Below, piece by piece: positions 31,674 to 45,800 of a stretch of DNA of 64,000 bases (position 1 is its first letter; every line of letters begins with the position of its first letter). The position numbers and the translations under genes were made by a program. The notes under the pieces were generated by a model that did not search any database, was not told where the DNA came from, and saw nothing but the letters and a program-made list of their open reading frames with translations. Source of the stretch: Diphasiastrum complanatum (lineage: Eukaryota > Streptophyta > Lycopodiopsida > Lycopodiales > Lycopodiaceae); contig MU831999.1 in NCBI GenBank assembly GCA_029204225.1, forward strand, positions 28,539-92,538, written 5' to 3'.

Positions 31674-32205
31674 TGTTGAGATGTGATTAAAAAAATTTAT
31701 TTTTCAAGCTTGCTAATCACAATGACATTTTGATGTAGCTATCAAGCTTTCAAGCTTGAACTCTCTTGAGCATTCTAGCTCAATCTTTTAGAGATTTATT
31801 TTAGAGTTGCTATTGCGCTACTACTTATCAACAGAGCTGCTTATTATCAAACTTATTCTCAGTTATTCAGAGACAACTTAGAGTGCGCGGTTTCTATCCG
31901 CTATTGTTTTGCGCTCATCAACATCTTATTTTTGTTTTTCTGAATCAATACTATCTTCTTATTGCGTTCAGTATATGTCAAAATGCATGCATCTCTGTAT
32001 TGATTTTGTAACTGATAGAAATTGTCTGAGAATTCAATACTTTATGTTTGGCTATGTAATCACTTAGTATCTAGCAATTTCAAAGTTAGTTGCTAAAGAT
32101 TGAACGTGATTTTCATCACTACTGCTTTGTTTAATTTTTGATAGGCGTAGTCACGCATTGGAAGTAGGAAGTTTCCGCATTACATTATCTATCTTATTTC
32201 CAACA
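31674..32205. repeat. Candidate solo Copia-type LTR
   Basis: Begins tgttgagatgtgatt and ends tttccaaca with no primer-binding site or polypurine tract next to it. Length (532 bp), ends and AT-rich body fit a Copia LTR left after recombination. I see no clear target-site duplication. Confidence 0.45.
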
Positions 32206-32593
32206 CACTCATCTTCATCATTTCTACCTAAAATTTGACAAAGATCATGTTATCTTATGGTTCCCTTATGGTTTTAACATTTGTTTTCACTCTACGTGGT
32301 GAAATGGAGTGATAGAATCTTGTATGATCTTAATTAAAACTTTGGGATGAATTATGTTTTTCTTCATGATATGACAAGACCAGTATCTATAAAAATCATA
32401 AGCTTATCTTTGCTTTTGGTAATCAAGTCATGCAAAATTATAGTAAGAGGAGACATCGGTGCTTTGGCAAGGAAAGTTTTGTGGCAAAGCTTGGCAACTA
32501 GAATTATTGGCATGGATTTTGGAGGACCATCCATGGATCTAACATGTGTTTCAAGGTCATATTAGAAGAAGAGAGCATAAAGAGAATGATCTT

Positions 32594-33074
32594 TGTTACA
32601 GCCATATTTAGCCAAGGACATGAAATAGTCCTAATATGGTAGACTGGCCCTTCGATATTCGAGATTGTTGGTTATGCCTCAATTTAATTTCATGTCAAGG
32701 CAAGTTTGTGACAAATAACCTTGAGGGGGCCCATACACTCACATTGAGACATATGGAGTACTGCATGTACATGTGAATGTTGTATGCATGTGGACCGCAT
32801 GGGAGCTGTGACCTATTCATAATTGGATGGCGTGGGGATTGCATGAGTTCATGCACAAGATTCTACTCTCTATATATTGGGGTAGAGATCTCCCGTCGAC
32901 AACTTTTGGTTCAGGCTACCAAATGCTCTCTTCTCCTCAAGCATTCACATGGCATGGCTTGGGGGCTAGAATATCCAGGATTGATCTAGGATTGTTTGGG
33001 AGGTTTTGCTCATACATGTCTCCTGTTGTGTTTTTCTATCCTCATCTTAGGGGTTTTCCCTAGTGGTCATCACA
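32594..33074 (+). repeat. Gypsy-type 5' LTR with primer-binding site, rest of element missing
   Basis: Starts TGTTACAGCCATATT, holds a TATA-like ctctatatatt at about 32868, and ends TCACA directly before TTGGTATCAAGGC (33075), a variant of the initiator-tRNA priming site. The following 500 bp are leader-like. No gag or pol follows. Confidence 0.6.
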
Positions 33075-33089
33075 TTGGTATCAAGGCAT

Positions 33090-35634
33090 GGCTAAGATGC
33101 AGACTTGGATGGGAAGAAGACAAGCTCTATAGTAGGTTGGAAGCACTTGGATTGGCATCCCAGATTGGAGTGCTGATTTCTCGAGAGAAGTTCGAATATG
33201 CTTTCGCTAATTCTTGTTTGAAGCATGCTTTTCGAAATTGGTGGTAGATTGCTCTTCTACATTTTATATTTCGGTAGAGATGCTAAGAATTAGTGTGAAT
33301 TCATTTGTAATTTCCTGTTTGAAGAAAACTTTCAATGACTGTAGAATGATCTGCAATGGTAGATCTGGTTGCTTGTTTCATTGTTAAATTCTGTTTCACT
33401 CGAGGATGGGGATACATGCATAAGGCTAATGTTCTTAATCATGTGTTTTTGCTTATGTCCATCATTAGACTGACTGCAAATCAATTGATTCTGGAGGTGT
33501 GAACTGTATGTAAGTAGAAGCATGATTCTAGGGATTGCATGCTGAGGATTAGAAGTTTTTCCTATGCATATCATCCTGTGAATCTGCATGTAGAACATAG
33601 GTTGAGATTGCAGCTATCCTAATTCTTTAATGTTGAACAAAATGAAAGCTATGACTGTTTGTGGGAGTAATCACCTCCTTGAAACTGGTTTACTCCCTGA
33701 AAATAATTGATGGTCTTTTTCTCTGCTTCAGTTTGATACTTGTCTTTTACGGGCAAGCAGAAACAAAAGTCATGATCAGGAGTACAATCCCCAGAAAGCA
33801 AAAGCCTTTAAATAGACTTCTGCAGGAATGATAGTGAGCTATGGATTTGGATGAGTTCCTAAAAGCCCTTGAATTCTCGGTTCTGATTTAGGGGTAATCC
33901 ATTGTTTGGATACCGACTGGGTGGGCGTTGTCCTTGAAAAGGCTCAAATCACTGAATCCTTGCAGACAGGCTATTGGTGTGTGTGAATCTTGAATGGCTG
34001 TCAAAGACAGACGGTAGACGAGTTCGGAGCTGACCTTCATGAATTTATTTCACTATTTGCATGCCTTCAACTCCTGCTTATATTCAGAAACGTGCTCCTT
34101 GTTCATCCTTCACTAGATTAATTGTGAATGGATGCTGGACAGGTGACCGTGCAGTGTCTTTGGTTGATTTGGTGAATGACTGGAAGCCGTTGCTCACTCT
34201 TCTTGGCTGTCTGGATCTCTGTGACCTGCCGGAAACGCACTTATCAGAAGCATGATTGATGATGGGAAAAGCATTTGGGAGATTTCTTCCCGCAGCATAA
34301 TGCGCATCATCCTCAGATTTGCCACGGCTAGTTCAAGAAAGAGAAGTTGTAAGGGAGGACAGCTATGGCAACATAGTGCTTCCCAGCGATGGTGGCAGAA
34401 AAGAGCAGCACCGGAATGAAGTTTCATTCTTCTTAGCTAACCTTTCGAACTGTTATTAGGGTTTGCATGAGGGTTTTCCTAAAAGGCCTCGTTCTCTTTT
34501 GTAGCATTAGAACCTTTTTAGGGCTTTAGGCATGCATGCGTTGGCTCTTTTTTAGCTTTGCTTGAGGCTCTCACAAATGTAACTTTGGAAGTTACACAAC
34601 TTTCAATTATTACATCGATATTATACCAATGCTTACACAAACCAGAGATATAGGAACCTTGATATATTAGTAATTCGGAGTCAAGTTGAACTAGTCGGTT
34701 TCGGAAAGATGACTATAAAAAAAAAAAACAATCTTGATAATGGAATTATTGATTTCTCCAGTTCATAGCCGAAAAAATTAAAGAAATAATTTTTTTTGCC
34801 TGTTTGAAGAATAATTTGAGGTGTCATAAACAACCATATGATAGCTCATTAGTTCGAATCAGTTAGTTAGCTATATGAATGGGAAAAACTACAGAACGAG
34901 ATAGAACAATCTTTTACCTCCTCTCTTCTCATTGGCTTGTGAGGACACTCTCTAGTGCTTTGGAAGGAGTCTTTTCCAATCTATAAGAGAGGGAGAGGAC
35001 ACCCATAGGGAGGGAGATTTCTTGTGTTGTTGCTTGCTTCTATTCACTAGTGGAAGGCTAGAGTGTAAAGAGCATTTTTTTGCTTGCTTACTCTTGTGAG
35101 GATCTCCATCTTTGGTATGAGACTTAGATGGGGGTAGGATCCTTGAGTTTGCTTGTGTTTGTGATGGTAGCTATGTGATTGATTGTGGTGAAGCAAGGGG
35201 GTGCTAGATTGGCTTGCTTGTGCATGGATCTAGCAATGGTTGGGTGGTGAATTCTTAAGGCCATTTTGATTGTTTACTTTGGAAGGATCTTAGGGACATT
35301 GGAGGAGAGGCACTTTGGAGGACTCTTTGGAGGCATTGCTGGACATCAACCCAAAAGCTTGGAGGGCAGCTCTTCCTAGTTGTAAAACTTTGCAATGTGC
35401 TTGAAATTTCTTTTATGTCCCTACATGTTTTTCCCCACCCCCAACACACAATTTTAAAAGAACCAAAAAAAAAATAAAAAATTGCAGTGTTCCGATCCAG
35501 AACGCTGCTGCATCCCGGAACCATTCCAGAACCAGGGTTCCGAAACCCCACGTTCCGGAACACCGTGCATCTATGATTTGGATGTTACGAAAAGTTCAAA
35601 ACTTTAGTCTAAAATCAGTCAACTGCAAAGATCA
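33090..35634. other. Intergenic sequence with element leader, nothing coding recognised
   Basis: 33090-33600 is probably leader of the LTR element to its left. 35488-35570 carries repeated gttccggaac-like palindromes (reported separately). I see no host exon on either strand. Confidence 0.4.
35488..35570. repeat. Cluster of GTTCCGGAAC-type palindromes
   Basis: Variants such as gttccgat, cccggaaccattccagaacc, ggttccgaaacc and gttccggaacacc lie head to tail within about 80 bp. Style and density resemble the GGTACC clusters at 367-560 and 49108-49300 but with a different core. Confidence 0.6.
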
Positions 35635-35880
35635 AAGTGCCAAGGTAATGGTGGTGAATACATATTAACTGAGTCTGATGAATTTTGTAAGGAACATGGC
35701 ACCAAGCGTCAATTCACGCGATCACACACTCCACATCATAATGGTGTTGCAAAACGCAAGAATCACACTATCATGGATTGTGCGAGAGCCATGATGTGAC
35801 TTAACCAATTCTTTTTGGATGGAAGCTTGTAGTGCTGCAATGTTCTGAAACAAGGCTTTCTCCAACATACTACTTATAAT
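35635..35880 (+). pseudogene. Ty1/Copia integrase core fragment
   Basis: Reads NGGEYILTESDEFCKEHG, KRQFTRSHTPHHNGVAKRKN and HTIMDCARAMM, the Copia integrase core around the second and third catalytic positions. The first part of the D-N-GGEY motif and everything downstream are lost, and a stop follows MM. No LTR is near. Confidence 0.85.
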
Positions 35881-36670
35881 AGGACTTCTTGATCATTGAT
35901 TGTTCTCTGATACACTCGTATTCATCATTGATTATTCAGTAAATCAGATGCAGCTAGGACGTAGCAAAGGTGAGAGTCATCTTGCTGGAGTTTTGCCTCT
36001 TTCAGAAGGCATCTTATAGTTGATGAAAGGATGTGACTTGGAACTTTATTAATTTGTTAATAGTCATGGTCATTTTCAGCAATAATTCGCAAGCGAGAAC
36101 AACAAAAGCATGATATTTAGACTGCAGATGACCTTCAGCAACAAAATAACCAGCTGTTTCACAATCCTCTTCAGATAAAATTCCACAATTAAGGTTCTGA
36201 ATGCATAAGCCCCTTGGCAACTAAAGCCCGACTACTGCAAGTGCATGTAACAGTATAACTCAGAAAAAATTTCATCTACAAATGCAAGGGTGCATAACAA
36301 GAGAAAAAAGTGAAGGATTGGCACCCAGTTTATAGCAAAAATAGGGGCAGTAACAATCTTGCTCCCAAGAATAAATTAGTGCTCAAACACACTTGGTAGA
36401 GTACCTCGGTAATGCAAAGAACCCTTTCAAATAATCCATATCAATAAAACTAAAACCGATTTTGTTTGTGGACGTTCTGCTAAATTATCTTCTCATCAGG
36501 CCTTGCATCTATCAAGATGCTTCAACAAATATGGGTTTTAATTGGAATATTGACAGTGGTCAATCAACTGATATTTCTCTTTCAACCACCATGTTCCTAA
36601 AGATAAAACAATGGTCCCTCAAGTCAACAACGAGCAATATTTTGTATGGCAGAATTACAGTGACAAGTTG

Positions 36671-36705
<35 letters not shown>

Positions 36706-36715
36706 TGCCAAGAAC
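35881..36715. other. Downstream region of tafazzin, with GA tract
   Basis: Contains a GA tract (36671-36705) directly past the tafazzin stop, interrupted once. No other gene recognised; the 3' untranslated region probably lies here. Confidence 0.45.
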
Positions 36716-37102
36716 TTAGCTTGAGAGAGAGTTGAGGGTCCTAGCCTTCGAGCTCAACTCTTGTAGCACAACCTGGATTTGCTCTGTTATCTGTCGGTAA
36801 ACCCATTTCAATTGAGTCTTGTCTAAGACAACAGCTTCTTTCCTTTCTGCTGTATGAAACGTTTCAACAAATTTTGAAAATCTTTTGAATGTGCCATCAT
36901 GACTATCATTAAGTAGATTTGTTCCAAAATTGGAGGGGGTCAAAGGTAGCTGAGAGCAGAAAGAGTCCACAGCAATTGATTTTGCAGCCTGTTTCAAGCC
37001 AGCTACATCGAATTGAATTGGCTCCCCAACTACAATGCTGATCTTTTTCCAACCCAAGGGTAGAAGGGGTCTCCTCCTAAACATGTAATTCTCTGGCATC
37101 AC
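36716..37102 (-). CDS. TAZ: Tafazzin exon 5 (C-terminal exon and stop)
   Basis: Acceptor TTTCAG is followed by [18 protein letters not shown] and [10 protein letters not shown], the usual C-terminal half of tafazzins. Then comes a less conserved insert of about 35 residues (near [11 protein letters not shown]), followed by [18 protein letters not shown] and TAA at 36718-36716. A GA tract begins about 10 nt beyond the stop, so it would lie in the 3' untranslated region. An AATAAA-like signal on this strand near 36040 is possible but unproven. Confidence 0.9.
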   Translation of the reverse strand: MMPENYMFRRRPLLPLGWKKISIVVGEPIQFDVAGLKQAAKSIAVDSFCSQLPLTPSNFGTNLLNDSHDGTFKRFSKFVETFHTAERKEAVVLDKTQLKWVYRQITEQIQVVLQELSSKARTLNSLSS

Positions 37103-39766
37103 CTGAAACCATCCAGCAACATAAAGCACAAAAAGTCTTCCTTAGTTCACAAATCATTTAAAACGGTATCTCCACTATACACATCACTGAAATTAGTATC
37201 TGTATTACACTTCTATAGTATCTTATAATATCCAAGGGCTTTAGACCTATGTAATCTTTGCAAAATTGAAATATCCATAAATGCTTTTTCCAGAGTTGAT
37301 TGTAAATTGTAATCGCCATCTTCAGTCATAAGCCTAAGAAAAAACAAGAAATAGTCATGCGTGCAATGATCCGACTGAGGTAAAAGGACCAAGGACACCA
37401 CTTATTTTACCAAAATCAAGACCAAGTACCTATCACGCGAAGCTTGCAATTGTAAGTTTGTAATTGTGAGTTTCAAATAGTCATAAAAGGCTTACCAGCA
37501 AAATCCCTCCCTTGTTTAAGAGGATAACTTGGCAGATAAACATGCCAAGGAAAAAAGGGAGCCATAGCCTTTGGCAACAAGCCTTGCCTTGTACCTTTTA
37601 ATGGTACCATCTGCCTTATACTTGATTTTGTATACCCATTTAAAACTAATTGCCTTCTTCCCCTGAGGAAGATCAACAAGAACCCAAATCTGGTTCTTCA
37701 TGAGTGAGTCATACTCATCTTGCATCGCATCCTCCCAACATTTTACTTCCTTGGCCTGCTCATAGAAAACAGGTTTTTCCGCAACATCTCCATGAGATGT
37801 AAGAGCAAAATCTGAAAAATCAGCATAGTCCATTGATTTTGTAGAGGCGCATGTCTTTCCATCATAAAATGAACTTACTTTGCTGTCCCGCAAAGTCGAC
37901 AACAGCCACCGTGGGACTGTTTTGGGCTGTCCAACAGCCATGTCTCTTCTTGCAATTTGCTGTCCAAGATCTTCCGACACTGCACTTGGCTGTCCAAGAT
38001 CTTCCAAAACTGATCTTTGTTGTCCAACAGTTCCTGCAGGCTAATTATGAGTAACAATGGGCGGTTCTTGATGAACATTAGGCTCTAAACTTGATGAGGT
38101 GTTGGGCAGTTCGAAACCGGTTGATTGCTACCCCTTATCTCCAAAACTAGAGGATGGTACTAAATCTAGAAAACATTCCCACTATGTGGGCTTTCCCCCT
38201 TCAAGATGTGAGTTGGGGCCACATCTAATGAATTCTTTTCATCAAAATGCACATCACGACTAACAATAATCTTGTTGGTGCTCAAATTGAACAGCCTATA
38301 GCCTTTGCTTTCACTACTATAGCCAACAAAAATGCATTTAACTCCTTTATCCTCAAGCTTTGTACGAAGTTTATCCAGAACAAAAGCATAAGTCGTACAA
38401 CCAAAAATGCGAAAGTGAAAGATTGAAGTCTTCTTTCCATACCAAACTTCACAAGGAGTTAATACTTTCAATGCTTTAGTAGGACAATGATTGCTTATGT
38501 ATGCTGCCGTTATAACCGCTCCAGCCAAAACTTGTGAGGCAGCCCTTTTGCTTTGAGCATGCAACGGGCCATCTCCATAAGTGTGCGATTCTTTCGCTCG
38601 GCAACACCATTTTATTGAGGCGTATAGGGAGTTGTCATTTGATGTAGAATTCCCTTCTCTCAAAGAAATGCACCGAACGTACTCTTGATGTATTCCCCTC
38701 CTCGATCGGTGCGTAGGGTCTTCAAAGAATGCCCAAACAGATTTTCCACCATTGCTAGAAAATCTTTGAAATGTTGAAAAACTTCAGATTTAGCCTTCAT
38801 AGGATAGATCCATGTAAAACGGGAAGCACCACTATCAATCACCCATTCAATGGGCTGAAAATTAGCAACTTGCAAAACAGAACCTGAATTCCTCATAGAT
38901 GTAGAAGTACTAGTAGAAGCAATATTAGACACAAAGCATAGTCTTGGTTGAAGAGATCACCATTAGCTTCAAGCTCTTGCTCCAAAGTAGCAAGTGAAGC
39001 ACTAGTATCAATTCCTTTACTCTCCTCTTTCGCAAGCTTCTTCTTACAATCCTTGATGAAGTGCCCATACTTCTTGCAATAATGGCACTTCCCTTTCTTC
39101 TTTTGAGTGTTGACATCTTGACCTCCAATGGGCTTTTGCTCATCCATGGAAGGAGGCTTCCCCTTTCCTTTTGACTTGCCTTTGCCCTTGCCTTTCGTGC
39201 AGAAAGCTTGATCTTGCTGAGTGTCACCTGCAAAATTTTGCCTCGTTTGCTCCTCTTGAAGCAGCAGCCCAACAAGTTCATCAAAGGAGAGTTGATGTCC
39301 CCTAAGAGAGATACTCAAAGATGAAACAAATGGAAGATAAGAGGAAGGTAATGAGTTGAGAGTAATGGAAACAAATTGAGCATCCTCAATTATCTCATCA
39401 ATATTGAGAAGCTCCTCACGAAGATCCTTGATCTTCGTCAAGTGATTGGTCACTTGATCCCCTTCTTGCATCTTCAACAAAAAAAGCTGATTTCTGAGAT
39501 ACACCACTCTTGCTGGATTTTTGACTCTATACATAATATAAAGTGTATCCCACGCACTTTTACTTATAAGACCTGATATGAGGTAAGATAGATCTTTTCA
39601 CAGCAAGAGCACCATAGAATGTGCTTGTGCATCCCTTCAGCATACAAGCTTGTTGCAGATCCGGTAGCTCTGATACCATGTAGGAAAGCAAGAGTCAAGT
39701 CACCAATATCTAATTATCAATCAATCTCCACAAGAAACAAGAGAGAAGAGGCTGGGCGCCCAACTC

Positions 39767-39801
<35 letters not shown>

Positions 39802-42800
39802 AACAACAAAAGCAATAAAGAGCAATGCTTAGCCAAACTGAAAAATGTGACACAATAAGCCAATATGTACTCTACCTACTTATTGACTGTAGGGCACCCC
39901 CAAAAGTCAAGATAGGGCCCCTATACCAAATTAGACCCCTAAGGACCCACGAGTCAGCACATAACCAAAATTGGGTCCAACTGAACTTAAGACAAACTTA
40001 AGATGGCCTAAATAACTAAATACCCATGGTTACACAAATCTCGACCTTTTAGGTCAAAGTAACCTATGGATTAACTTCAACATAGTCATTTATTTCTAAC
40101 AGTGAACCCATATTGATTTCCATTTCCCCTGAGTGGAACGTGTTGCTATTCAGAAACTAATGGCTAAGAGAGCCAATTGCTAGTATCTCTTGATCATTGA
40201 TATGATGTCGCATGCTAATCCTCAATCAACTAGCAAAGTTGTTCATAGTGATCAAACCATGAATACTAAGCTTTCCTAGCACAGTAACAAGAAGTTTAAA
40301 CCAACCAATAATTTAAGTTGAAATGATTGCACCTTGTATACAATGATCGGTGACTCTGATACCAAATGTTAGAAACCCCATCGTCAAATCCGGTCATCGC
40401 TAAGACTCAATTAGGTGACGAATGCTTCGTTACTGCCCATCCATAGAAGTATAGAGGTATTGCCACCTCTCCCCCGTGCACTGGAGCCATAGACCACCAT
40501 CAAACAAGTTTGGATCTCCGATAAGCCATGGTGTCCCATACATACCACCATGCCTTACCCTCGACCCTCACCTACCTTCATCCTGAGGCCTAGATTAACG
40601 TTCCGACTTAACCATCAGTGGAAGAGCTCTTCATTCTCCATGAGAGAATGAATGACAAGCTCATGGAGATCCACCTCTATATAAATAGACCAGGTGGGGT
40701 CATCTCCGACTAAAGGGGTCACACCTGACCAATGACACGCGTCAGTTGTGAACACTGACACGGGTCCATAACAAACGGTCACCTCGTGCCAATAGGACAT
40801 TGACACATGACACCAAATTGACCTATAGCTCCAAGCCAACGTTTTGTCCCGTGAATGAGACCGTCACCTCAGGTAATCCGTTACGTGCCCTTATGGGCAT
40901 GTAACAGGGCCTTTACCTATATTTAGTAAAGTCAAGTTAGACTTTAGTTAGACTCAAGTTCAAGATTCTAGTGCTTAATTTGGAGCACAAGTTTCGCTAT
41001 TGAAATGGTGTTAGGTGCCTTACCTTATATAAAGACATCAATTAGGCAAGTGGACATACTCGGAGTACATCTCATCATTGTTGTTTGTGTTCTCTTTCAT
41101 GTGTATGGCTATTGTCTAAGAACAATAGGAATCTTGTCTTGGGTAACTTGTATGAGCAAGTTAATTTTCTAACACATAAAACGACTTTGGCTCATGCGTC
41201 TCTAACATAGATGTCATAAGTGCAAAGTTGGTCTCCTGACTCTCGCGTTGCATAGGTTTCTTGTAAGATCTCCTCACACTTTCCCTACGACATTCACCTT
41301 CTTCCATCATCCCTCCATCTTTTACTATTCTCCAATACCACCTTGGTAGACTCTTCGAAGGGGGAGGTGATGCAGATGGTGACCATGTTTCTAAGATGTC
41401 TCTCTAGCCCTCTTTGCCCTTTCCACTTGCATCTCATCAATGTGCTCCTCTTGTTCTTGCTCTTGAGGCTGAAAAGTCTCTTGATTGGGCCCCTTTGAGA
41501 CCTGCCCACTAGAATCAATAAATAGGAGATAATCACTTTTACCATTGTTCACATGCTCCTCCACCTGTGCATGGTCTTCATCAAAGGCAATATCTTGATA
41601 AATTTTGCATCTAGCTTCTTCCTCTCATCCTTGGGTATGTGTGCATAGGCAATGCATCCAAATACTCGAAGCAGTCCCACCTTTGGCTTATTGCCAACAA
41701 ATGGAAGATCAAAAACTGGCTGCTGAGTTGCAAACTCAGGATTTGACAACTACATCTACACAGCCAAAGTGAATGCGGCGAAATCAGTCGAAGGTATGTG
41801 CTGACAAATTCCGGGCATTTGCTGAACACTTCTGGAAATGGTGTCCACATGCTTTTAATATTGAGTTGCAATGGCGTGTGGATTACATGATGCTACCAGG
41901 CGCAGTAGGCATCGCCTTCGACGATTGGAAGCTACCTTGGGAGAAGGACGACTTTCTCTGGTTATGGGCCCAGCTCTCTATGGAGCAGAAAGGATGTCTC
42001 TGCTGGGGCATAATCCAGGGTAAATTCCAGGTCGTACCTTTCGGATCAGCAGAGTTATACATAGGCTCTTCGGCTAAGAGTTCAAGAATGCCTCAACCTT
42101 GAGCATGCTATAAACCTGTTCTTTCTCTCGCCAACACCTTCCACTTGAGTTGTACAAATCATTGAGCTCTCCTAATATGTACTCACTAATCTTGTCAAAT
42201 CTGAGTACCTTTATCTTCATGCTTGTTTGAGTTTCAACCAAAGCCTTGAAGATTTTGAAGTACTTGATTGCCTCAAATTTTTGCTAAGTTCAAGCACTTG
42301 CTTTGCCTTGACAACTTCTGATTTAAGAAACTTTATCCTTTGTTGTTTGCCAAGTGCACACCCTTCACAAAAATCATTGCTTGTGACTTGATAAAGTGTC
42401 ATCCAATTACCCTATCATGCTTCTTTGGACCTATAGGCTTTGATAACTCAAGAGGCCATATCTCTCGTGCCATAGCTTACTAGTTAGAAGTCTTTGCAGC
42501 ACAGACTTCTTGAGTCCGGATAGTAGTACGCACCCTAAAAAAACCACCTTCCTGCAATCCTTTAGAGATGATCCTATTATCATGCTCATTGTCCTTCACT
42601 AAACATGTAGATTAATCAAACACTACTATCACGTTTTGTTTTAGTAATGGCCCCAACCAAAAGCAAGTTCTTGGTCAGTCTTGGTACAAAGAGGACATTC
42701 TTTATGACACCAGAATCTATGTACCAACCAGCACTCGACGCTTGAGTTGCCAATGCAACAATGAAGAGTTCATATTGTCTTCATTATTGTTATTTACAAC

Positions 42801-45800
42801 CTTCTCAACAAAGTGACCTATTTGTTGCTTGCCTTTCCTTTGCTTCTTACGACATTCAAAAGCAAAATGACCAAAGTAGCAATAATAATTCAATTGCCCT
42901 TTCTTTTGGCACAGATGAAGAGCTAGAACTCTGTGAATCTAAAATTAAGATTTTGTGTCGAATGGCCAATGTTGAATTTGCCCTTTCTCTTGCCTTTGGA
43001 AAATTGCTTCTTCTTCAAAGCAAATGCTTGCTCATCATTACCTTCCCTTTCAAAACGGTTCTTCCTTCTCACTTTTTCAAGCATGAGTCAACCACACAAT
43101 TTTTCAAATGAGGGAAGTCTCTCCCTTACTGAGAGACTCATGACATAGCTGTTCAAAGCTTTTGAAAATAACTCCAAATCCAAAGACTTTGATCCAGTTG
43201 TGCTCCCCTTATCACCAGTTGTCCAGCTATGCTTCCTGTTCCAAAAACTAATTGATCTACAAAAAGTGCGGCCACATTCAAGTTAAGCTGCTCCATCGAC
43301 AATCTGAAAAATGATTTTTCCAAACTTTCACAAATCAAAAGCTAAACAACCTGCTCTGATACCATGATGAACATACAGGTTTATCTATGAAGTATCTTAA
43401 CCTCAATAACAAACACAACAAATAAAAGCTTGAAGGAAACTAGCTATGGAAGCATCAACAATACATGGAAAGCTTAACCACCACAAGAAACCAAGTTAGG
43501 AACTCCAAATGGTTCATTAGAGAAACAAAGGAGGGCATGTGCCTCCTTGAGGATGAATCCTCCCTTTCATACTTAGAAACTATTTGAGGTGTCATCACCA
43601 ACTTGAGTCTTATGCCACATGGCATGCACACTTGGCCACTTGGACCTGACTTGCACCTACTTATTTAACTTACAAAGAGAGGTATAATGTATTTAAAATT
43701 ACATTGCCCCCATGACAAATGCATCACATTAAAGCATGTAAGTGCCTAGAGCCACTAGGGATAAAATAGGAATTCAATCTCAACAATAGGAGTAAAGGGA
43801 GCAAGGTGGACACATAAAAGAGCTTCACAATGGGCTTTAGGAAGGCTACGTAGGAATTGTTTGGCAATGAAAAGGTTCTAATCAGCAATCAAATTGATAC
43901 CACGAAAAGTAAAGGGAGGAGAATTCTCAACCAGGACAGAGATACATTGGTCAGCAAGGTTACTAGTAGCATCTCCTAACGAGCAAACCAATCAGCACCA
44001 AGTATAATGTCATATTGCTCAATAGGAATAATGTAAAAATCAGCATGTCCAGAGAAAGCACCAATCTGGTATAGAAGGGTGTGAAACATATGAGTACTCT
44101 GAAGAGAGAGCGAACTGGCTACTTTACCACATAAAGGATGAGAAATAAGAACTGTGGGAGTGTGAATGCAAGTATCAACTATCTGACTAATAAAAGAACG
44201 AGTAATACCCATATTGACCATTGCAATGAACGCACGACCAATCATACAAACACGTATACAAATGTGGCGAGGACCAAGAGTGTTGAACCAGGTGGCATAA
44301 GCAAGTTGAGTAAAACACTCGATAGGATCATCAGGAGGAGAAGGTTCAAGAAACTCATGAATGAAGGTAACCTTATCTCAAAAACCACGGCCAAGAGGGG
44401 AAGGCTCAATAATGGAATTAGGCAGAGCAGAAGGAGAAGCAGGAGGGGGAGTAGGAGGAGGAACAGGGTCGGGAACTGCAGGAGAAACAATGGATCGGAT
44501 GATAGCTTGTGTGGACTGTTAATTAAACAGTGGGAAAAATAGATTGGAGGATAGCTTGTGTGGACTGCTGACTAGCTAGAATTTGGTTAATGTGAATCAA
44601 AATCATCGAGCTGAGTTTGAAAATCGGGTTAGGAAGACAATGATGCAGAGGCAATGGAAGGCGTGATGGAAAGATTAGGCTGACAACAAGCAATCAGTGA
44701 TCAGGGCAGTCAGCAAGGCACCGGATATACAAAAGAGTTAAGGTGATAATGGTACCAAGTAACCACCAATATGTGGTGAAAATGCCTACAAGTGCTGATA
44801 ATTAGGTCTGAGACAAGATTGTTCCTCATGTACAGTTGAAAATTCAAGGTTGTGTAGATAGTTTGGATGTTCATGTCATGAACCTTCATAAGGTGGATGT
44901 TATAGTATGCAAAGAGTGGTTCTATGCTAGAAATGAGTCATTTAAGAAAAGGATATGTGACTCGTAGCCGGTCATCCCTACATAATTGCTCATTAGTAGT
45001 ATTAATAGGTGACTTGGATAAACCTGAAACTCCTTTTTTGCTTTGGAAGTGAGTAAATGTTTGAAAGTTCTTGGTATCTTGTCTTTCTTCAATTATTGAA
45101 AGACGTTTACCTAGATGATCATGTTATTCAGAGCTTAAACATTGATGTGTCTCCAATGCCCTGATAATTTTTTCTTAACAACCCTCTAGCTGAGGATTCA
45201 CCTGAGGGTAAGGTTTTTGGGAGAATTAGGCAAGAATTTGATACTAGTTTCCAAAGCATTTGCTTGAGGCTCTTCCCACTCTAGGGGTGTGGACCATAGC
45301 ATAGAATTGCTTTCTAGTCCCCTATATTGTTGTTTCCATATAGGATGAGCATCACGAAACAGGACGAAATTGGTTGCCAGCTTTAGGAGTATCTCAAGTT
45401 AGGTCACATTAGGCCTAGTAAGTCCCCTTGGAGAGCCCCTATACTATTGGTCAGTAAGAAAGATGGTGATATACATCTTGGTGTTGATTATAATAAGTTA
45501 AATAAGTTGACTATCAAGAATAGATACCCCTTATCTAGGATGGATGATATGATGGATTGTCTTAATGTTGAAAAGTATTTCACCAAGATGGACCTCAAAT
45601 CAAGATGCCATTTGATAAGGATTGGGCAGAAAGATGTTCTTGAAACAAGTTTCCGTTCAAGGTATTTATGAATTTTTGGTTTTGTCATTTGGACTCACAA
45701 ACAAACCCCACTACTTTTCATCAAATGATGAACGATATTCTTTGTCCATATTTAGGAAGGTTCGTGGTGGTCTAGGCATTTAGACAACATTTTAATTCAT

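Noticed and set aside
34061-34427. Overlapping frames with some gag-like flavour
   Set aside because: No motif could be matched; likely chance frames in the leader region of a decayed element.
44138-44542. 134-codon Arg-rich plus-strand frame
   Set aside because: It is the antisense of the Gypsy gag-protease fragment, whose minus-strand frame has recognisable protease motifs.
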